From Spirochaetia bacterium (lineage in GTDB: Bacteria; Spirochaetota; Spirochaetia; Treponematales; Breznakiellaceae), in contig BNVA01000005.1 of assembly GCA_025997755.1 (NCBI GenBank), positions 1 through 38,987 of the forward strand: 38,987 nucleotides of DNA, given 5' to 3'. The translations under genes and the position numbers were made by a program. Numbering within the stretch: the stretch's first letter is position 1; every line of letters starts with the position of its first letter. Under the pieces are notes generated by a model. That model was not told the origin of the DNA and made no database searches. It saw nothing but the letters and a program-made list of their open reading frames with translations. Shown here one piece after another: positions 1 to 7,408 of this stretch.

Positions 1-58
1 CTAGCCATAGTTTTTTTATTGTATCACAATATTATGTTAACAACTTTTAGGATGAAAT

Positions 59-943
59 ATGAATAGAAAGTATTCTATATGTATTGTTATTGCCGGTATT
101 TTATGGGGAACAATGGGATTGTTTGTTAGGCAATTAACCTCTTATTTTACCGCTATGCAAATTGTGTCTATTCGATCATTTTTCTCTATGATTATTTTTG
201 TTATGGTATTACTAATTAAAGATAAAAAATTATTAGTTATATCTTTGAAGGATATATGGTGTTTCATTGGTACGGGGTGTTTCAGTATTGTGTTATTCAA
301 TTATTGTTATTTTAGAACAATAATTGTGTCATCCCTGTCATTAGCGGTGATATTATTATATACGGCTCCAATTTTTGTTATTTTATTATCCCGTATTTTA
401 TTTAATGAAAAAATCACTTTACCAAAAATTGCGGCTATTGTTATAATGATTACTGGACTTCTCTTTATAACAGATATTTTTGGATCAAAACTGGCTTTAA
501 ACATATTCGGTATCTTTATTGGACTTGGCGCCGGACTTGGATATGGCTTATATAGTATTTTTGGCAGATACGCCCTTGGAAAAAAATATAACGCTTTAAC
601 AATTTGTTTTTATACATTCCTGTTTGCCTTTTTAGGAACATTGCCGTTTATTAGTATTGTAGAAACATTTACAGTTATATTGATAGATGTAAAAATTCTA
701 TTGTCTATTGTTAGTTTTGCTGTTTTTGTAAGCGTATTACCGTATATTTTCTATACAACCGGATTATCACGGATTGATGCGGGAACAGCCTCTATTCTGG
801 CTTGCATTGAACCTGTTGTTGCTGCTTTGATTGGGACTTTTATATATAAGGAAAGTTTGAAGCCGACAGAATTTATGGGCGTTGTACTTGTAATTTCAGC
901 TGTTATAATATTACAAGCAGGGAATAGAAAAACTAAATGTTAA
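59..943 (+). CDS. EamA/DMT-family membrane transporter
   Basis: Probable inner-membrane exporter of the drug/metabolite transporter superfamily; the substrate cannot be read from sequence. The 294 residues form about ten hydrophobic helices in two EamA repeats (roughly 1-140 and 150-288). Each repeat begins with a glycine-rich helix (GILWGTMGLFVRQ near the start, LGAGLGYGLYSIFGRYAL near 155). The second ends with the family-typical IEPVVAALIGTFIYKE segment near 250-266. The ATG start has an AGGA ribosome site six bases upstream. The gene is clearly more AT-rich than smc or recO downstream, as is the toxin-antitoxin pair after it, which suggests acquired DNA. The family call is firm; any specific metabolite would be a guess. 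Confidence 0.88.
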   Translation: MNRKYSICIVIAGILWGTMGLFVRQLTSYFTAMQIVSIRSFFSMIIFVMVLLIKDKKLLVISLKDIWCFIGTGCFSIVLFNYCYFRTIIVSSLSLAVILLYTAPIFVILLSRILFNEKITLPKIAAIVIMITGLLFITDIFGSKLALNIFGIFIGLGAGLGYGLYSIFGRYALGKKYNALTICFYTFLFAFLGTLPFISIVETFTVILIDVKILLSIVSFAVFVSVLPYIFYTTGLSRIDAGTASILACIEPVVAALIGTFIYKESLKPTEFMGVVLVISAVIILQAGNRKTKC

Positions 944-957
944 CAAAACGACGGTCT

Positions 958-986
958 TTGACAAAGGATAAAATGGAGTGTATACT
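958..986 (+). promoter_or_regulatory. Sigma-70-type promoter of the toxin-antitoxin operon
   Basis: A perfect -35 box TTGACA (958-963) is followed after exactly 17 bases by TATACT (981-986), one base from the consensus -10. Transcription should begin near 993, giving a leader of about 25 bases before the antitoxin ATG at 1018. This is among the best-matching housekeeping promoters in the window. It lies in the gap between the exporter and the antitoxin gene. Confidence 0.8.
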
Positions 987-1000
987 ATAAAATATACACT
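977..1000. promoter_or_regulatory. Inverted-repeat operator overlapping the toxin-antitoxin -10 box
   Basis: Half-sites AGTGTATA (977-984) and TATACACT (993-1000) are exact reverse complements separated by eight bases. The repeat covers the -10 box and the predicted transcription start. Phd/YefM antitoxins usually repress their own operon by binding such palindromes, so this is the probable autoregulatory operator. The repeat is seen; the binding protein is inferred. Confidence 0.7.
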
Positions 1001-1017
1001 TAAATGGAGAAAATTTT

Positions 1018-1266
1018 ATGGAAATTACTACAAAACAGCTAAGAATTCAGCCTGGCAGGATTATTTCCCAAGTAAATAATGGTCAAGAAATAACAATAAC
1101 CTATAGGGGAAAAGCTTGTGCAAAAATTATTCCTATTAATAATAAACAAGACAATAATTTAGAAGAAACTGATAATGAATTATTTGGGATGTGGAAGAAC
1201 AGGGAAGATATGGAAGATGTAGAACAATATGTCAGAAATATGAGAAAAGGGAGGAAATTATGTTAA
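1018..1266 (+). CDS. Phd/YefM-family antitoxin
   Basis: Small DNA-binding antitoxin of 82 residues, expected to neutralise the PIN-domain toxin encoded next and to repress the operon with it. The N-terminal 40 residues follow the Phd/YefM pattern: an opening beta strand, a helix with PGRIISQVNNGQEI, then ITYRGKACAKIIPI, equivalent to the family's ITRRGKPVARLVP stretch. The acidic, unstructured C-terminal half is the expected toxin-wrapping segment. A GGAG site lies eight bases before the ATG. The last codons overlap the toxin start, a standard arrangement for translational coupling. It could equally be called VapB-like, but the fold signature is Phd rather than AbrB. Confidence 0.85.
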   Translation: MEITTKQLRIQPGRIISQVNNGQEITITYRGKACAKIIPINNKQDNNLEETDNELFGMWKNREDMEDVEQYVRNMRKGRKLC

Positions 1267-1637
1267 TGGATTCTGATGTATTGATATGGTATATAAGAGG
1301 CAATAAAAATGCTCAAATTGCTATACATAACAATATACCTTTTAAAATTTCTGTAGTAAATTATATGGAAGTGATACAGGGTATGAAAGATAAAAATGAA
1401 TTAAAATCATTTCAAAAATATTTGAAAAAATGGTCTGTAGAAATAATACAAATAAATGAAAGTTTATCAACCAGGGCAATGTTTTTAGTTGAAGATTATT
1501 TTTTAAGTCATTCATTGGAATTAGGGGATGCAATAATAGCCTCAACGGTATTAGAAAATCAAGAAATACTATTAACTGGAAATGATAAACATTATAAATT
1601 TATCCCAAATATGCAAATACAAAAGTTCAAGCCTTAA
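1260..1637 (+). CDS. PIN-domain ribonuclease toxin (VapC-like)
   Basis: Probable toxin of 125 residues with the PIN fold, a Mg/Mn-dependent RNase that usually cleaves tRNA or rRNA. The acidic active-site residues appear in order: Asp in MDSDVLIWYIRG at the N terminus, Glu in VVNYMEVIQG near 37, Asp in LELGDAIIAS near 89, and Asp in LLTGNDKHY near 108. I chose ATG 1260 because a GGGAGG site ends five bases upstream and the start overlaps the antitoxin stop; ATG 1266 is also possible. An extension back to 1191 would run through the antitoxin gene and has no family similarity. Together with the antitoxin and its operator this is a complete type II module. Confidence 0.85.
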   Translation: MLMDSDVLIWYIRGNKNAQIAIHNNIPFKISVVNYMEVIQGMKDKNELKSFQKYLKKWSVEIIQINESLSTRAMFLVEDYFLSHSLELGDAIIASTVLENQEILLTGNDKHYKFIPNMQIQKFKP

Positions 1638-1708
1638 TGGATTATCTGCTGAATCCATAAAATAACAAAAGGGCTATATCACACGAGAGATTAACAAAGA
1701 AAACGCAG

Positions 1709-1723
1709 CCCCCCCCCCCCCCC
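1709..1723. repeat. 15-base poly-C tract (possible phase-variation switch)
   Basis: An uninterrupted run of 15 C lies in the 218-base gap (1638-1855) before a lipoprotein gene and is followed by A and CCCC. Homopolymers this long are prone to slipped-strand mispairing. In Treponema pallidum, poly-G tracts of variable length near tpr promoters alter transcription. Here the tract ends 16 bases upstream of a candidate -35 box, so its length could change promoter activity. Phase variation is inference; only the tract and its position are seen. Confidence 0.75.
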
Positions 1724-1739
1724 ACCCCACGAAACACCC

Positions 1740-1768
1740 TTGAAATTTTAGTAGACGATTTGTTTAAA
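1740..1768 (+). promoter_or_regulatory. Candidate promoter of the lipoprotein gene
   Basis: TTGAAA (1740-1745), 17 bases, then TTTAAA (1763-1768). The -35 matches five of six consensus bases, the -10 four of six. It sits just downstream of the poly-C tract and about 85 bases before the lipoprotein ATG. Moderate match only; TA-rich DNA at 1774-1782 offers other -10 choices. Confidence 0.4.
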
Positions 1769-1790
1769 ATTTGGTATATATAGTAGAGTA

Positions 1791-1839
1791 CTACCGCGTA
1801 GAGCGGCGGCGGCGGGATTAAACCGCACGGCGAATAAAT
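1791..1839 (+). repeat. Copy 1 of a short dispersed intergenic repeat
   Basis: A 49-base segment beginning CTACCGCG, containing GATTAAACCGCACGGCGAA and ending ATAAAT closely resembles 6509-6554, which begins CTACTGCG, contains GGTTAAACCGTACCGCTG and also ends ATAAAT. The copies share the block order but differ by small indels in the GC-rich middle. It lies in the leader of the lipoprotein gene, ending just before the ribosome site. Function unknown. Confidence 0.5.
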
Positions 1840-1855
1840 TCTTTAGGAGACACTA

Positions 1856-2776
1856 ATGAAAAAGAGCAAATTTAGATTTTTGGCAGCTTTTATGGCTTTG
1901 CTGTTTACGGCACTGTTAATTAATGCTTGTGCGGATACGAATGAAGCCCCACCACCACCGGCATCTGTTGCGAAACCGCCAACTGAGCCGCCGACCAGCG
2001 CAACTTTACCAAAATATAACGGGAGTACGCTAAAAGACGAGGATAAGATAAAAGCTGCAAGTCGGAACGCTGTAAAAAATTTAAAGGTTGATCCTGCGGT
2101 AAAAGCCGGCAGTCCTGCAGATGCTACAAGTGTTAAAAAAAGCGTTTCAGAATCGGCAGCCGGTGAAATTCCATTTTCTTACGATAACGAAACTAAACCT
2201 ACGGAAAAAAATGGGGTTACAACCTATACGATTACCAGCGGAGCGGGAACGCTTTTAATACCGGGGACCGAAAGCGGGTATTTTATGAGCAATGATAAAA
2301 TCGCGGTCTATACTAAAACTGATAAAGATAGTTTTAAAGGGAATCAAGTTTTGGAAATAACAACAAGTCAGAACGCCGCTTTTGGCGCGGCAGACGCATC
2401 AGGTATATATCCTAATAAGGGCTTGGATGCAAATGTTGAAGTAAAACAAACTTATGGGTTCACTGTAAATACCCCAGAAGGCGGTTTCAAGACCATTGTT
2501 GAAGGAAACTTTACACTTAACGGCAGAGACCGCAATAATAACCTGACAATGAAAACCGGAACTAACGGGGCTTATGATTCGAATTATGAAGAAAATTTTA
2601 AAGTTACCGTAACAAATTATGACAATGACGGCGATATAATTGGTGAGCCAACGGTGTATAATTCGTCTAAAGAATATTACGAGTACTATAAAAATGAATT
2701 CGTGTATTTTACTATCAATATGTCTACAACGATGAGCGAAGGTGCCGGAGGCACTGATTCAACTATATTGGAATAG
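1856..2776 (+). CDS. Lipoprotein of unknown function
   Basis: A 306-residue exported lipoprotein; I do not recognise the family. It has a basic N terminus (MKKSKFRF), a hydrophobic segment and a spirochetal-style lipobox LINAC with the lipidated Cys near 25. A proline-rich linker follows (APPPPASVAKPPTEPP), then a low-complexity helical part and a beta-rich C-terminal domain of about 180 residues rich in Thr, Asn, Gly and Tyr. The mature protein lacks Cys. AGGAG lies six bases before the ATG. Its leader contains the poly-C tract and a dispersed repeat, which suggests a variably expressed surface or periplasmic protein. It is separated from smc by a gap with its own promoter, so the two are probably not co-transcribed. 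Confidence 0.75.
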   Translation: MKKSKFRFLAAFMALLFTALLINACADTNEAPPPPASVAKPPTEPPTSATLPKYNGSTLKDEDKIKAASRNAVKNLKVDPAVKAGSPADATSVKKSVSESAAGEIPFSYDNETKPTEKNGVTTYTITSGAGTLLIPGTESGYFMSNDKIAVYTKTDKDSFKGNQVLEITTSQNAAFGAADASGIYPNKGLDANVEVKQTYGFTVNTPEGGFKTIVEGNFTLNGRDRNNNLTMKTGTNGAYDSNYEENFKVTVTNYDNDGDIIGEPTVYNSSKEYYEYYKNEFVYFTINMSTTMSEGAGGTDSTILE

Positions 2777-2815
2777 AAGGTGTTATAAAAAACACTAGTA
2801 CAATACTCCTAAACT

Positions 2816-2824
2816 TGATATAAT
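2816..2824 (+). promoter_or_regulatory. Extended -10 promoter of smc
   Basis: TGATATAAT contains the TGn extension (2816-2818) directly before a perfect TATAAT (2819-2824). No good -35 box is visible 17 bases upstream, as is usual for extended -10 promoters. The predicted start near 2831 leaves a leader of about 30 bases before the TTG start at 2861. Confidence 0.6.
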
Positions 2825-2836
2825 AGTGTACACTAT
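2823..2836. promoter_or_regulatory. 14-base perfect palindrome over the smc transcription start
   Basis: ATAGTGTACACTAT reads identically on both strands. It overlaps the end of the -10 box and the predicted +1, a typical repressor position. The core AGTGT/ACACT resembles the half-sites of the toxin-antitoxin operator at 977-1000. The regulator is unknown. Confidence 0.5.
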
Positions 2837-2860
2837 GTAAAAGGTTTGGGAGTATCCATC

Positions 2861-5839
2861 TTGTTTCTTAAAAGTCTTGATATTTTTGGGTTTAAATCTT
2901 TCGCGGATAAAACACATATTGAATTTGCCGACGGCATAACCGCGCTTATGGGGCCAAACGGCTGTGGTAAGTCAAATGTTGTCGATGCTATAAAATGGGT
3001 ACTGGGCGAGAAGTCTCCTAAAACGCTGCGTGCGGATAAAATGGAAGACGTGATTTTTAACGGTACTGAGACGCGCAAGGCGGTGAGTGTCGCCGAAGTT
3101 ACGCTTACCCTTGCCAACGAAAAGGGTCTGCTTCCCATTGATATGCCGGAAGTGCAGATAAAGCGGCGGCTCTACCGCGATGGTAATAACGAGTACTTCA
3201 TAAATTCACAGGAAAAGCTGTTAAAAGATATTCGTGAGCTTTTTTGGGATACAGGCGTAGGAAAAACGGCATATTCTGTTATGGAACAGGGCAAAATCGA
3301 CCAAGCTCTGTCCTCAAAGCCGGAAGAAAGGCGGTATTTATTCGAGGAAGCCGCCGGAATCACCAGTTTTAAGGTAAAAACCCGCGAAGCGGAAATTAAA
3401 ATCACCAAAACCGAAGAAAATATCCGGCAGTCCGAGGGGCTTTTAAAAGAAATAAAGAAAAATTATGACGTTTTAAAGGTTCAAGCGGAAAAAACAGCGC
3501 GTTACAGGATACTCAAAGATGAAGTTTTTAACTACGAGCGTGATATTCAGCTTTTAAAGCTAAAACAATTCCGCGATAACCGCGATGCCCATACGGAAAA
3601 TATAAAAAATAAAACCGAAGAGCGGGAAAAAATACGGACAGAGCTTGAAAAAATCAGTAAGGCTCTGGAAGACAACATGGACGAGGTAAACTCGCTTCAA
3701 AATCAGTATAACGAAACTCAAAAAAATCTTTTTGGCTTGGCAAAAGAAAAAAACGGGCTTGAAAATGAGATTGCCCTGATCTCGGAACAGCATCGGGATT
3801 GTAAAAAACAGATCGATCAATATGAAAGCAGGGAGCGCTCGATCAATTCAAAAATTGAGGAGCTGAGGGAGGAGTGCGATGATCAGGATGAGGTTGTCCG
3901 CGACCTTAGAAAACGGGTAGCCGGGCTTGAAGAAAATATCCATTCGTTTGAGGAAAATATCAAGCTGGCGTCTTCGCGAATCGGTGACAATGAAAACGCC
4001 GTCCGCTCGAACGAGGATGAAATTAAGAATCTTGAGCACAAGCGTTCAGGATTTGAGGTTGAGCTTCAAAAAATAACCGACGACATTGTTAGTGCGCTTG
4101 ATGCCGGTTTGAAAAATGCCGGATATACGGCGGCGGGCAGGCAAAAGACTCAGGTTGAGCTTGAAGAATCGTTAAAACGCTTGAATACCTTGATAAGAGG
4201 GCGGGAAACCCTGCTTCGAGACCTTGCTAAAGCCGAAGAAAGGGCTGTTTCCGGCGGAACTTCGCTATCGCCGGAAGAAGTTAAGCGTATTACAGAGAGT
4301 ATTGCAGGCGGTTTGACCGATGCGGCGGTGGAATGTGATAATGCGCTTGCACTTTTTGCGGATTATGTTAAGAGTACACCGACTTTTATCGACGAATTTC
4401 TGGCTCCAGAGGGTATTATCACAAAAAAACGAGCATTAGATAATGAAATTCGTGAAATTAAAGAAAGTATTCAGGCTAGATTTGGAAAAATCTCAGAACT
4501 AAGGCATGATAACGAGGCTCTAGGCGTAAAAATTGATGAGTACAGGCAGACTTTACACAATTTGCAGGTAAACCGCGCTCAGATGATAGCTAATGCCCAA
4601 GCTGCGGATGACAAGGCGAAATTGCTGCGAAGGGAGCTTACCGGGCAGGAGGCTCAGCTAAAAGGCGTTCAGGATGAGCTTTTCCTTGCCCATAAGCGGC
4701 TGGACGGGATAACCGAACGTATATCGGAAACCCAAGAAAAGATTGCGGAAATAGAAAAGCATGGCGTGCGCCTTTCTGCGGATATGGAAAAGCTAGAAAA
4801 GGATATTGCGAAACGTTCCGGCGAAGTGTCGGGAAAACAGGACGACATAAAAAAGAAAACGGAAACACTGGAAAAGGTAAACAGACAGCTTGAACAGATA
4901 CATCTTTTTTTAACTCAATCCGAAACCGAGATAAAAAATACTCAGGAAAATTTCCGCGAAACTCACTCAAGAGACTTAATGGAATTTGAGGAGAGGATTT
5001 ACACGATAACGGCAGGAGCGCAAGAACTACGCGAAAAATTGAATGTGTCGAAAAATTCCATACGGGAGCTTGGACAGGTGAATTTTATGGCGACCGAGGA
5101 GTTTAAGGAAACTAAGGATCGTTATGATTTTCAAAACGGTCAGCTTGAGGATCTGCTAAAGGCGAAATCCGATCTTGAGGCAATAGCGGCGGAAAGCCGC
5201 GCTCAAGCCTGCGATAGATTTATGACAAGTTATAACAAAATAAAAAAGAATTTTCATAATATGTTCAGGCGGCTTTTCGGCGGCGGACAGGCTCAATTAC
5301 GACTACTCGATCCGAATCATGTATTAGAATCCGGCATAGAAATTTTTGCGCAGCCGCCCGGAAAAAAACTTGAAAACATAATGCTGCTCTCCGGCGGTGA
5401 AAAATCTATGACGGCGGTTGCGCTGTTATTTGCTACATATATGGTAAAGCCGTCTCCGTTTTGTTTTCTTGACGAGATTGACGCTGCGTTAGACGAAGCA
5501 AACATAGGGCGTTTTGTACAGTTACTGCGTGAGTTCGGACACCGAAGTCAGTTCATCGTTATTACGCATAACAAGAAGACTATAATAAGTGCGGCGACAC
5601 TACTCGGCTTAACAATGCAGGAGAAGGGCATTACTCAGACTGTCGCTATCCGTGTACAAAACGGGGATGCCGTTATTGAAGAAGAACCGGATGGAGGGGA
5701 AAACGCTAACTTCTTTGACTTTGATTTCAAAGAGGAGGAAGTTGCGGTGGAAGATGGCAGGGAGCTTCCCCCCGGCGTTGACGATCCCGCATTGGTTACC
5801 GAAGCGCAGCTTCACCCGCTGCGCTCTCCAAAACAATAA
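2861..5839 (+). CDS. smc: Chromosome segregation ATPase SMC (short form)
   Basis: SMC ATPase that organises and segregates the nucleoid, normally with ScpA and ScpB, which are not in this window. The 992-residue protein has the N-terminal head (LDIFGFKSFADKTHIEF; Walker A GPNGCGKSN at 31-39). A long coiled coil follows, then a central non-coil part near 407-526, a second coiled coil and the C-terminal head (signature LLSGGEKSM near 843; Walker B CFLDEIDAALDEAN near 868). A tail of about 50 acidic residues follows. I prefer TTG 2861, since GGGAG ends eight bases before it and family members begin MxLKxLxIxGFKSF; TTG 2846 is the alternative. The usual length is near 1150-1190, and the glycine-rich hinge pattern is not recognisable here. 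The stop overlaps recO by one base (TAATG). Confidence 0.93.
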   Translation: MFLKSLDIFGFKSFADKTHIEFADGITALMGPNGCGKSNVVDAIKWVLGEKSPKTLRADKMEDVIFNGTETRKAVSVAEVTLTLANEKGLLPIDMPEVQIKRRLYRDGNNEYFINSQEKLLKDIRELFWDTGVGKTAYSVMEQGKIDQALSSKPEERRYLFEEAAGITSFKVKTREAEIKITKTEENIRQSEGLLKEIKKNYDVLKVQAEKTARYRILKDEVFNYERDIQLLKLKQFRDNRDAHTENIKNKTEEREKIRTELEKISKALEDNMDEVNSLQNQYNETQKNLFGLAKEKNGLENEIALISEQHRDCKKQIDQYESRERSINSKIEELREECDDQDEVVRDLRKRVAGLEENIHSFEENIKLASSRIGDNENAVRSNEDEIKNLEHKRSGFEVELQKITDDIVSALDAGLKNAGYTAAGRQKTQVELEESLKRLNTLIRGRETLLRDLAKAEERAVSGGTSLSPEEVKRITESIAGGLTDAAVECDNALALFADYVKSTPTFIDEFLAPEGIITKKRALDNEIREIKESIQARFGKISELRHDNEALGVKIDEYRQTLHNLQVNRAQMIANAQAADDKAKLLRRELTGQEAQLKGVQDELFLAHKRLDGITERISETQEKIAEIEKHGVRLSADMEKLEKDIAKRSGEVSGKQDDIKKKTETLEKVNRQLEQIHLFLTQSETEIKNTQENFRETHSRDLMEFEERIYTITAGAQELREKLNVSKNSIRELGQVNFMATEEFKETKDRYDFQNGQLEDLLKAKSDLEAIAAESRAQACDRFMTSYNKIKKNFHNMFRRLFGGGQAQLRLLDPNHVLESGIEIFAQPPGKKLENIMLLSGGEKSMTAVALLFATYMVKPSPFCFLDEIDAALDEANIGRFVQLLREFGHRSQFIVITHNKKTIISAATLLGLTMQEKGITQTVAIRVQNGDAVIEEEPDGGENANFFDFDFKEEEVAVEDGRELPPGVDDPALVTEAQLHPLRSPKQ

Positions 5840-6480
5840 TGGCAGGACGTTTTAGCTCAATGGAGGCTCTTGTCCTGCGCGTTAGGGCAAGCGGCGAATC
5901 TAACCGCGAGGCAAGTTTTTTGACACGGGAAGCCGGTATTGTCCGCGCCCTTGTTTATGGCGGGCCTAAAAGCAAACTGCGGGCGTTTGTCTCGCCGTTT
6001 AATTCCGGTCTGCTCTACCTTTACCACGATCCTGTCCGCGACAGTTACAAAGTGTCGGATTTTGACGCACGGGCATGGCGTCCGAAATTGCGGGAAAATT
6101 ACGATAGAATGATGAGCGCGGCGGCTATTGCAGAAACAATTCTTGCGGGGCATGGCGGCGGCAGTAATTGGCATGAGGCTCTGCAGCTTGCCGACAACAG
6201 CCTAAATGCGCTTGAAAATGCCGATGCGGCGGTTTGCGCCCGTATTTGGGTACGGTTTTTATGGCTTTGGGCGGATATTTTGGGCGCGGCGCCGGAGGAT
6301 AACTCAATATTGAATATAAATTCAGGCGCCATACACTGGCTTGAGATAGCGGCTAAAGTTGAACCTAGTACATTAAACCGCTATGTTCTTGACGAAGGCT
6401 TATTAAAACAAGCCGAAAACTGCTGCGCCGACATACTTTCCGCCGCCATCGGGCGCAGACTTAGAAGCTGGAGTTGGTAG
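5839..6480 (+). CDS. recO: DNA repair protein RecO
   Basis: Recombination mediator that, with RecR (also in this window, at 22858), helps load RecA on SSB-coated DNA. The 213 residues begin with the RecO OB-fold: EALVLRVRASGESNREASFLTREAGIVRALVYGGPKSKLR, the characteristic opening where family members read VLxxRxYxExDxxxxLxTxxxGxxxxxAxGxRK. An alpha-helical C-terminal part follows. The four-Cys zinc site of some RecO proteins is absent and the length is slightly below the typical 240. The ATG overlaps the smc stop (TAATG), so translation is coupled to smc. RecO proteins diverge strongly; the call rests on the N-terminal domain, the size and the company of DNA-maintenance genes. Confidence 0.82.
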   Translation: MAGRFSSMEALVLRVRASGESNREASFLTREAGIVRALVYGGPKSKLRAFVSPFNSGLLYLYHDPVRDSYKVSDFDARAWRPKLRENYDRMMSAAAIAETILAGHGGGSNWHEALQLADNSLNALENADAAVCARIWVRFLWLWADILGAAPEDNSILNINSGAIHWLEIAAKVEPSTLNRYVLDEGLLKQAENCCADILSAAIGRRLRSWSW

Positions 6481-6508
6481 GGCGTTATGTTTAGGCTAAA
6501 AAAATGAA

Positions 6509-6554
6509 CTACTGCGCCGCAGAGCAGCGCGGTTAAACCGTACCGCTGATAAAT
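6509..6554 (+). repeat. Copy 2 of the short dispersed intergenic repeat
   Basis: This copy sits between the convergent recO and beta-barrel genes. It contains CGGTTAAACCG, a palindrome around a central A, and matches 1791-1839 in block order. No T-run follows on either strand, so I do not call it a terminator. Confidence 0.5.
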
Positions 6555-6573
6555 ACTCCTTCAATCTTTCATC

Positions 6574-7272
6574 TTACAAATCGTAAGTGAACTCATCATC
6601 TGCCTGTGTTCTATTATTATTGTTATCACCTAATTTAATTGTTATACCAAGAGTCAAAAACTTATTGGCATACGCAGACCATTTTAGCTTTCCTAACTCC
6701 GCACCAAGGTTATATTCATAATCCAAGTAGTAGTGTTCATATCCGACCTCAGCAAAGACACCAAATCTTTGACCAAAAAAGTAACGCGCCCCAATGTCAA
6801 CACCGTAAACAAAACCATGAGGATGTGTTGCTTCATCTTTTTCGTAATCATCACCCGACCAAAAGCCAAATCCGTAACCGACTTTCCCAAGAATATAAAC
6901 ATCAAGGTTTCTTACATCTAAATTCGGATGATACCCAACACGCAAAAGAATGGGTATTAAACCAACTGATAATTTGGGATCAGAACCTGCTGATGATTTT
7001 AGCGGTGCATTTGAAAATCCTATCTCGCCTCCGACTGTTAAAGCCGCAAAAGGCAGTGCATAATCAACGGCTAAAGCGCCGCCTAGAAGCGTTGAATCTT
7101 TTGTAGAGAGCATTACGGGATAAAATGCGCCCAATCCAAAACTGCCGCTGATTAAAATATTTCCCGGACTAATGATATTATTAAATGTCCCAAAATCCGC
7201 CGCCGGTACAGACCCAACTGCGGCTGCTGTAAGCAAGAAACCCAGCAACACCCCTTTTTGTGTAGTTTTCAT
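6574..7272 (-). CDS. Small outer-membrane beta-barrel protein
   Basis: A 232-residue exported protein, probably an eight-stranded outer-membrane barrel in the OmpA/OmpW size range. A signal peptide (MKTTQKGVLLGFLLTAAAVGSVPAA, cleaved near 25) is followed by alternating hydrophobic/polar strands rich in Gly, Tyr and Phe, such as ILISGSFGLGAFYPVML, FGVFAEVGYEHYYLDYEY and FLTLGITIKLG. The last strand is followed by an unusual 16-residue polar tail rich in Asn and Asp, so there is no C-terminal aromatic as in most BamA clients. A strong GGAGGGTG site precedes the ATG. The gene is divergent from thiD and convergent with recO. Transport or adhesion roles are possible but nothing specific is visible. 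Confidence 0.72.
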   Translation of the reverse strand: MKTTQKGVLLGFLLTAAAVGSVPAADFGTFNNIISPGNILISGSFGLGAFYPVMLSTKDSTLLGGALAVDYALPFAALTVGGEIGFSNAPLKSSAGSDPKLSVGLIPILLRVGYHPNLDVRNLDVYILGKVGYGFGFWSGDDYEKDEATHPHGFVYGVDIGARYFFGQRFGVFAEVGYEHYYLDYEYNLGAELGKLKWSAYANKFLTLGITIKLGDNNNNRTQADDEFTYDL

Positions 7273-7306
7273 AAATCACCCTCCAATTCTTTTTGAGTTA
7301 TATGTG

Positions 7307-7324
7307 CCTTACCTAAAGGCGCAT
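7307..7324 (-). promoter_or_regulatory. Small hairpin in the leader of the beta-barrel gene
   Basis: GCCTT and AAGGC arms around a five-base loop, extendable to eight pairs with one G-U, lie about 35 bases upstream of the beta-barrel gene's ATG. It may affect mRNA stability or translation. No known riboswitch is recognised in the 136-base divergent gap 7273-7408. Confidence 0.3.
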
Positions 7325-7408
7325 TACAAACTTTACGATGTTTTGCGGCGGACATACAAGGGGCTGCAGGCTTAACACAGCAATAAATAAAAATTAAACT
7401 TAACAAAG

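Noticed and set aside
2846..2860. Upstream TTG start of smc
   Set aside because: It has only AAGG two bases upstream, adds residues absent from SMC families, and TTG 2861 has a well-spaced GGGAG.
6639..7106. 155-residue plus-strand reading frame opposite the beta-barrel gene
   Set aside because: Composition is that of an antisense shadow; the minus-strand frame has a signal peptide, barrel strands and a strong ribosome site.
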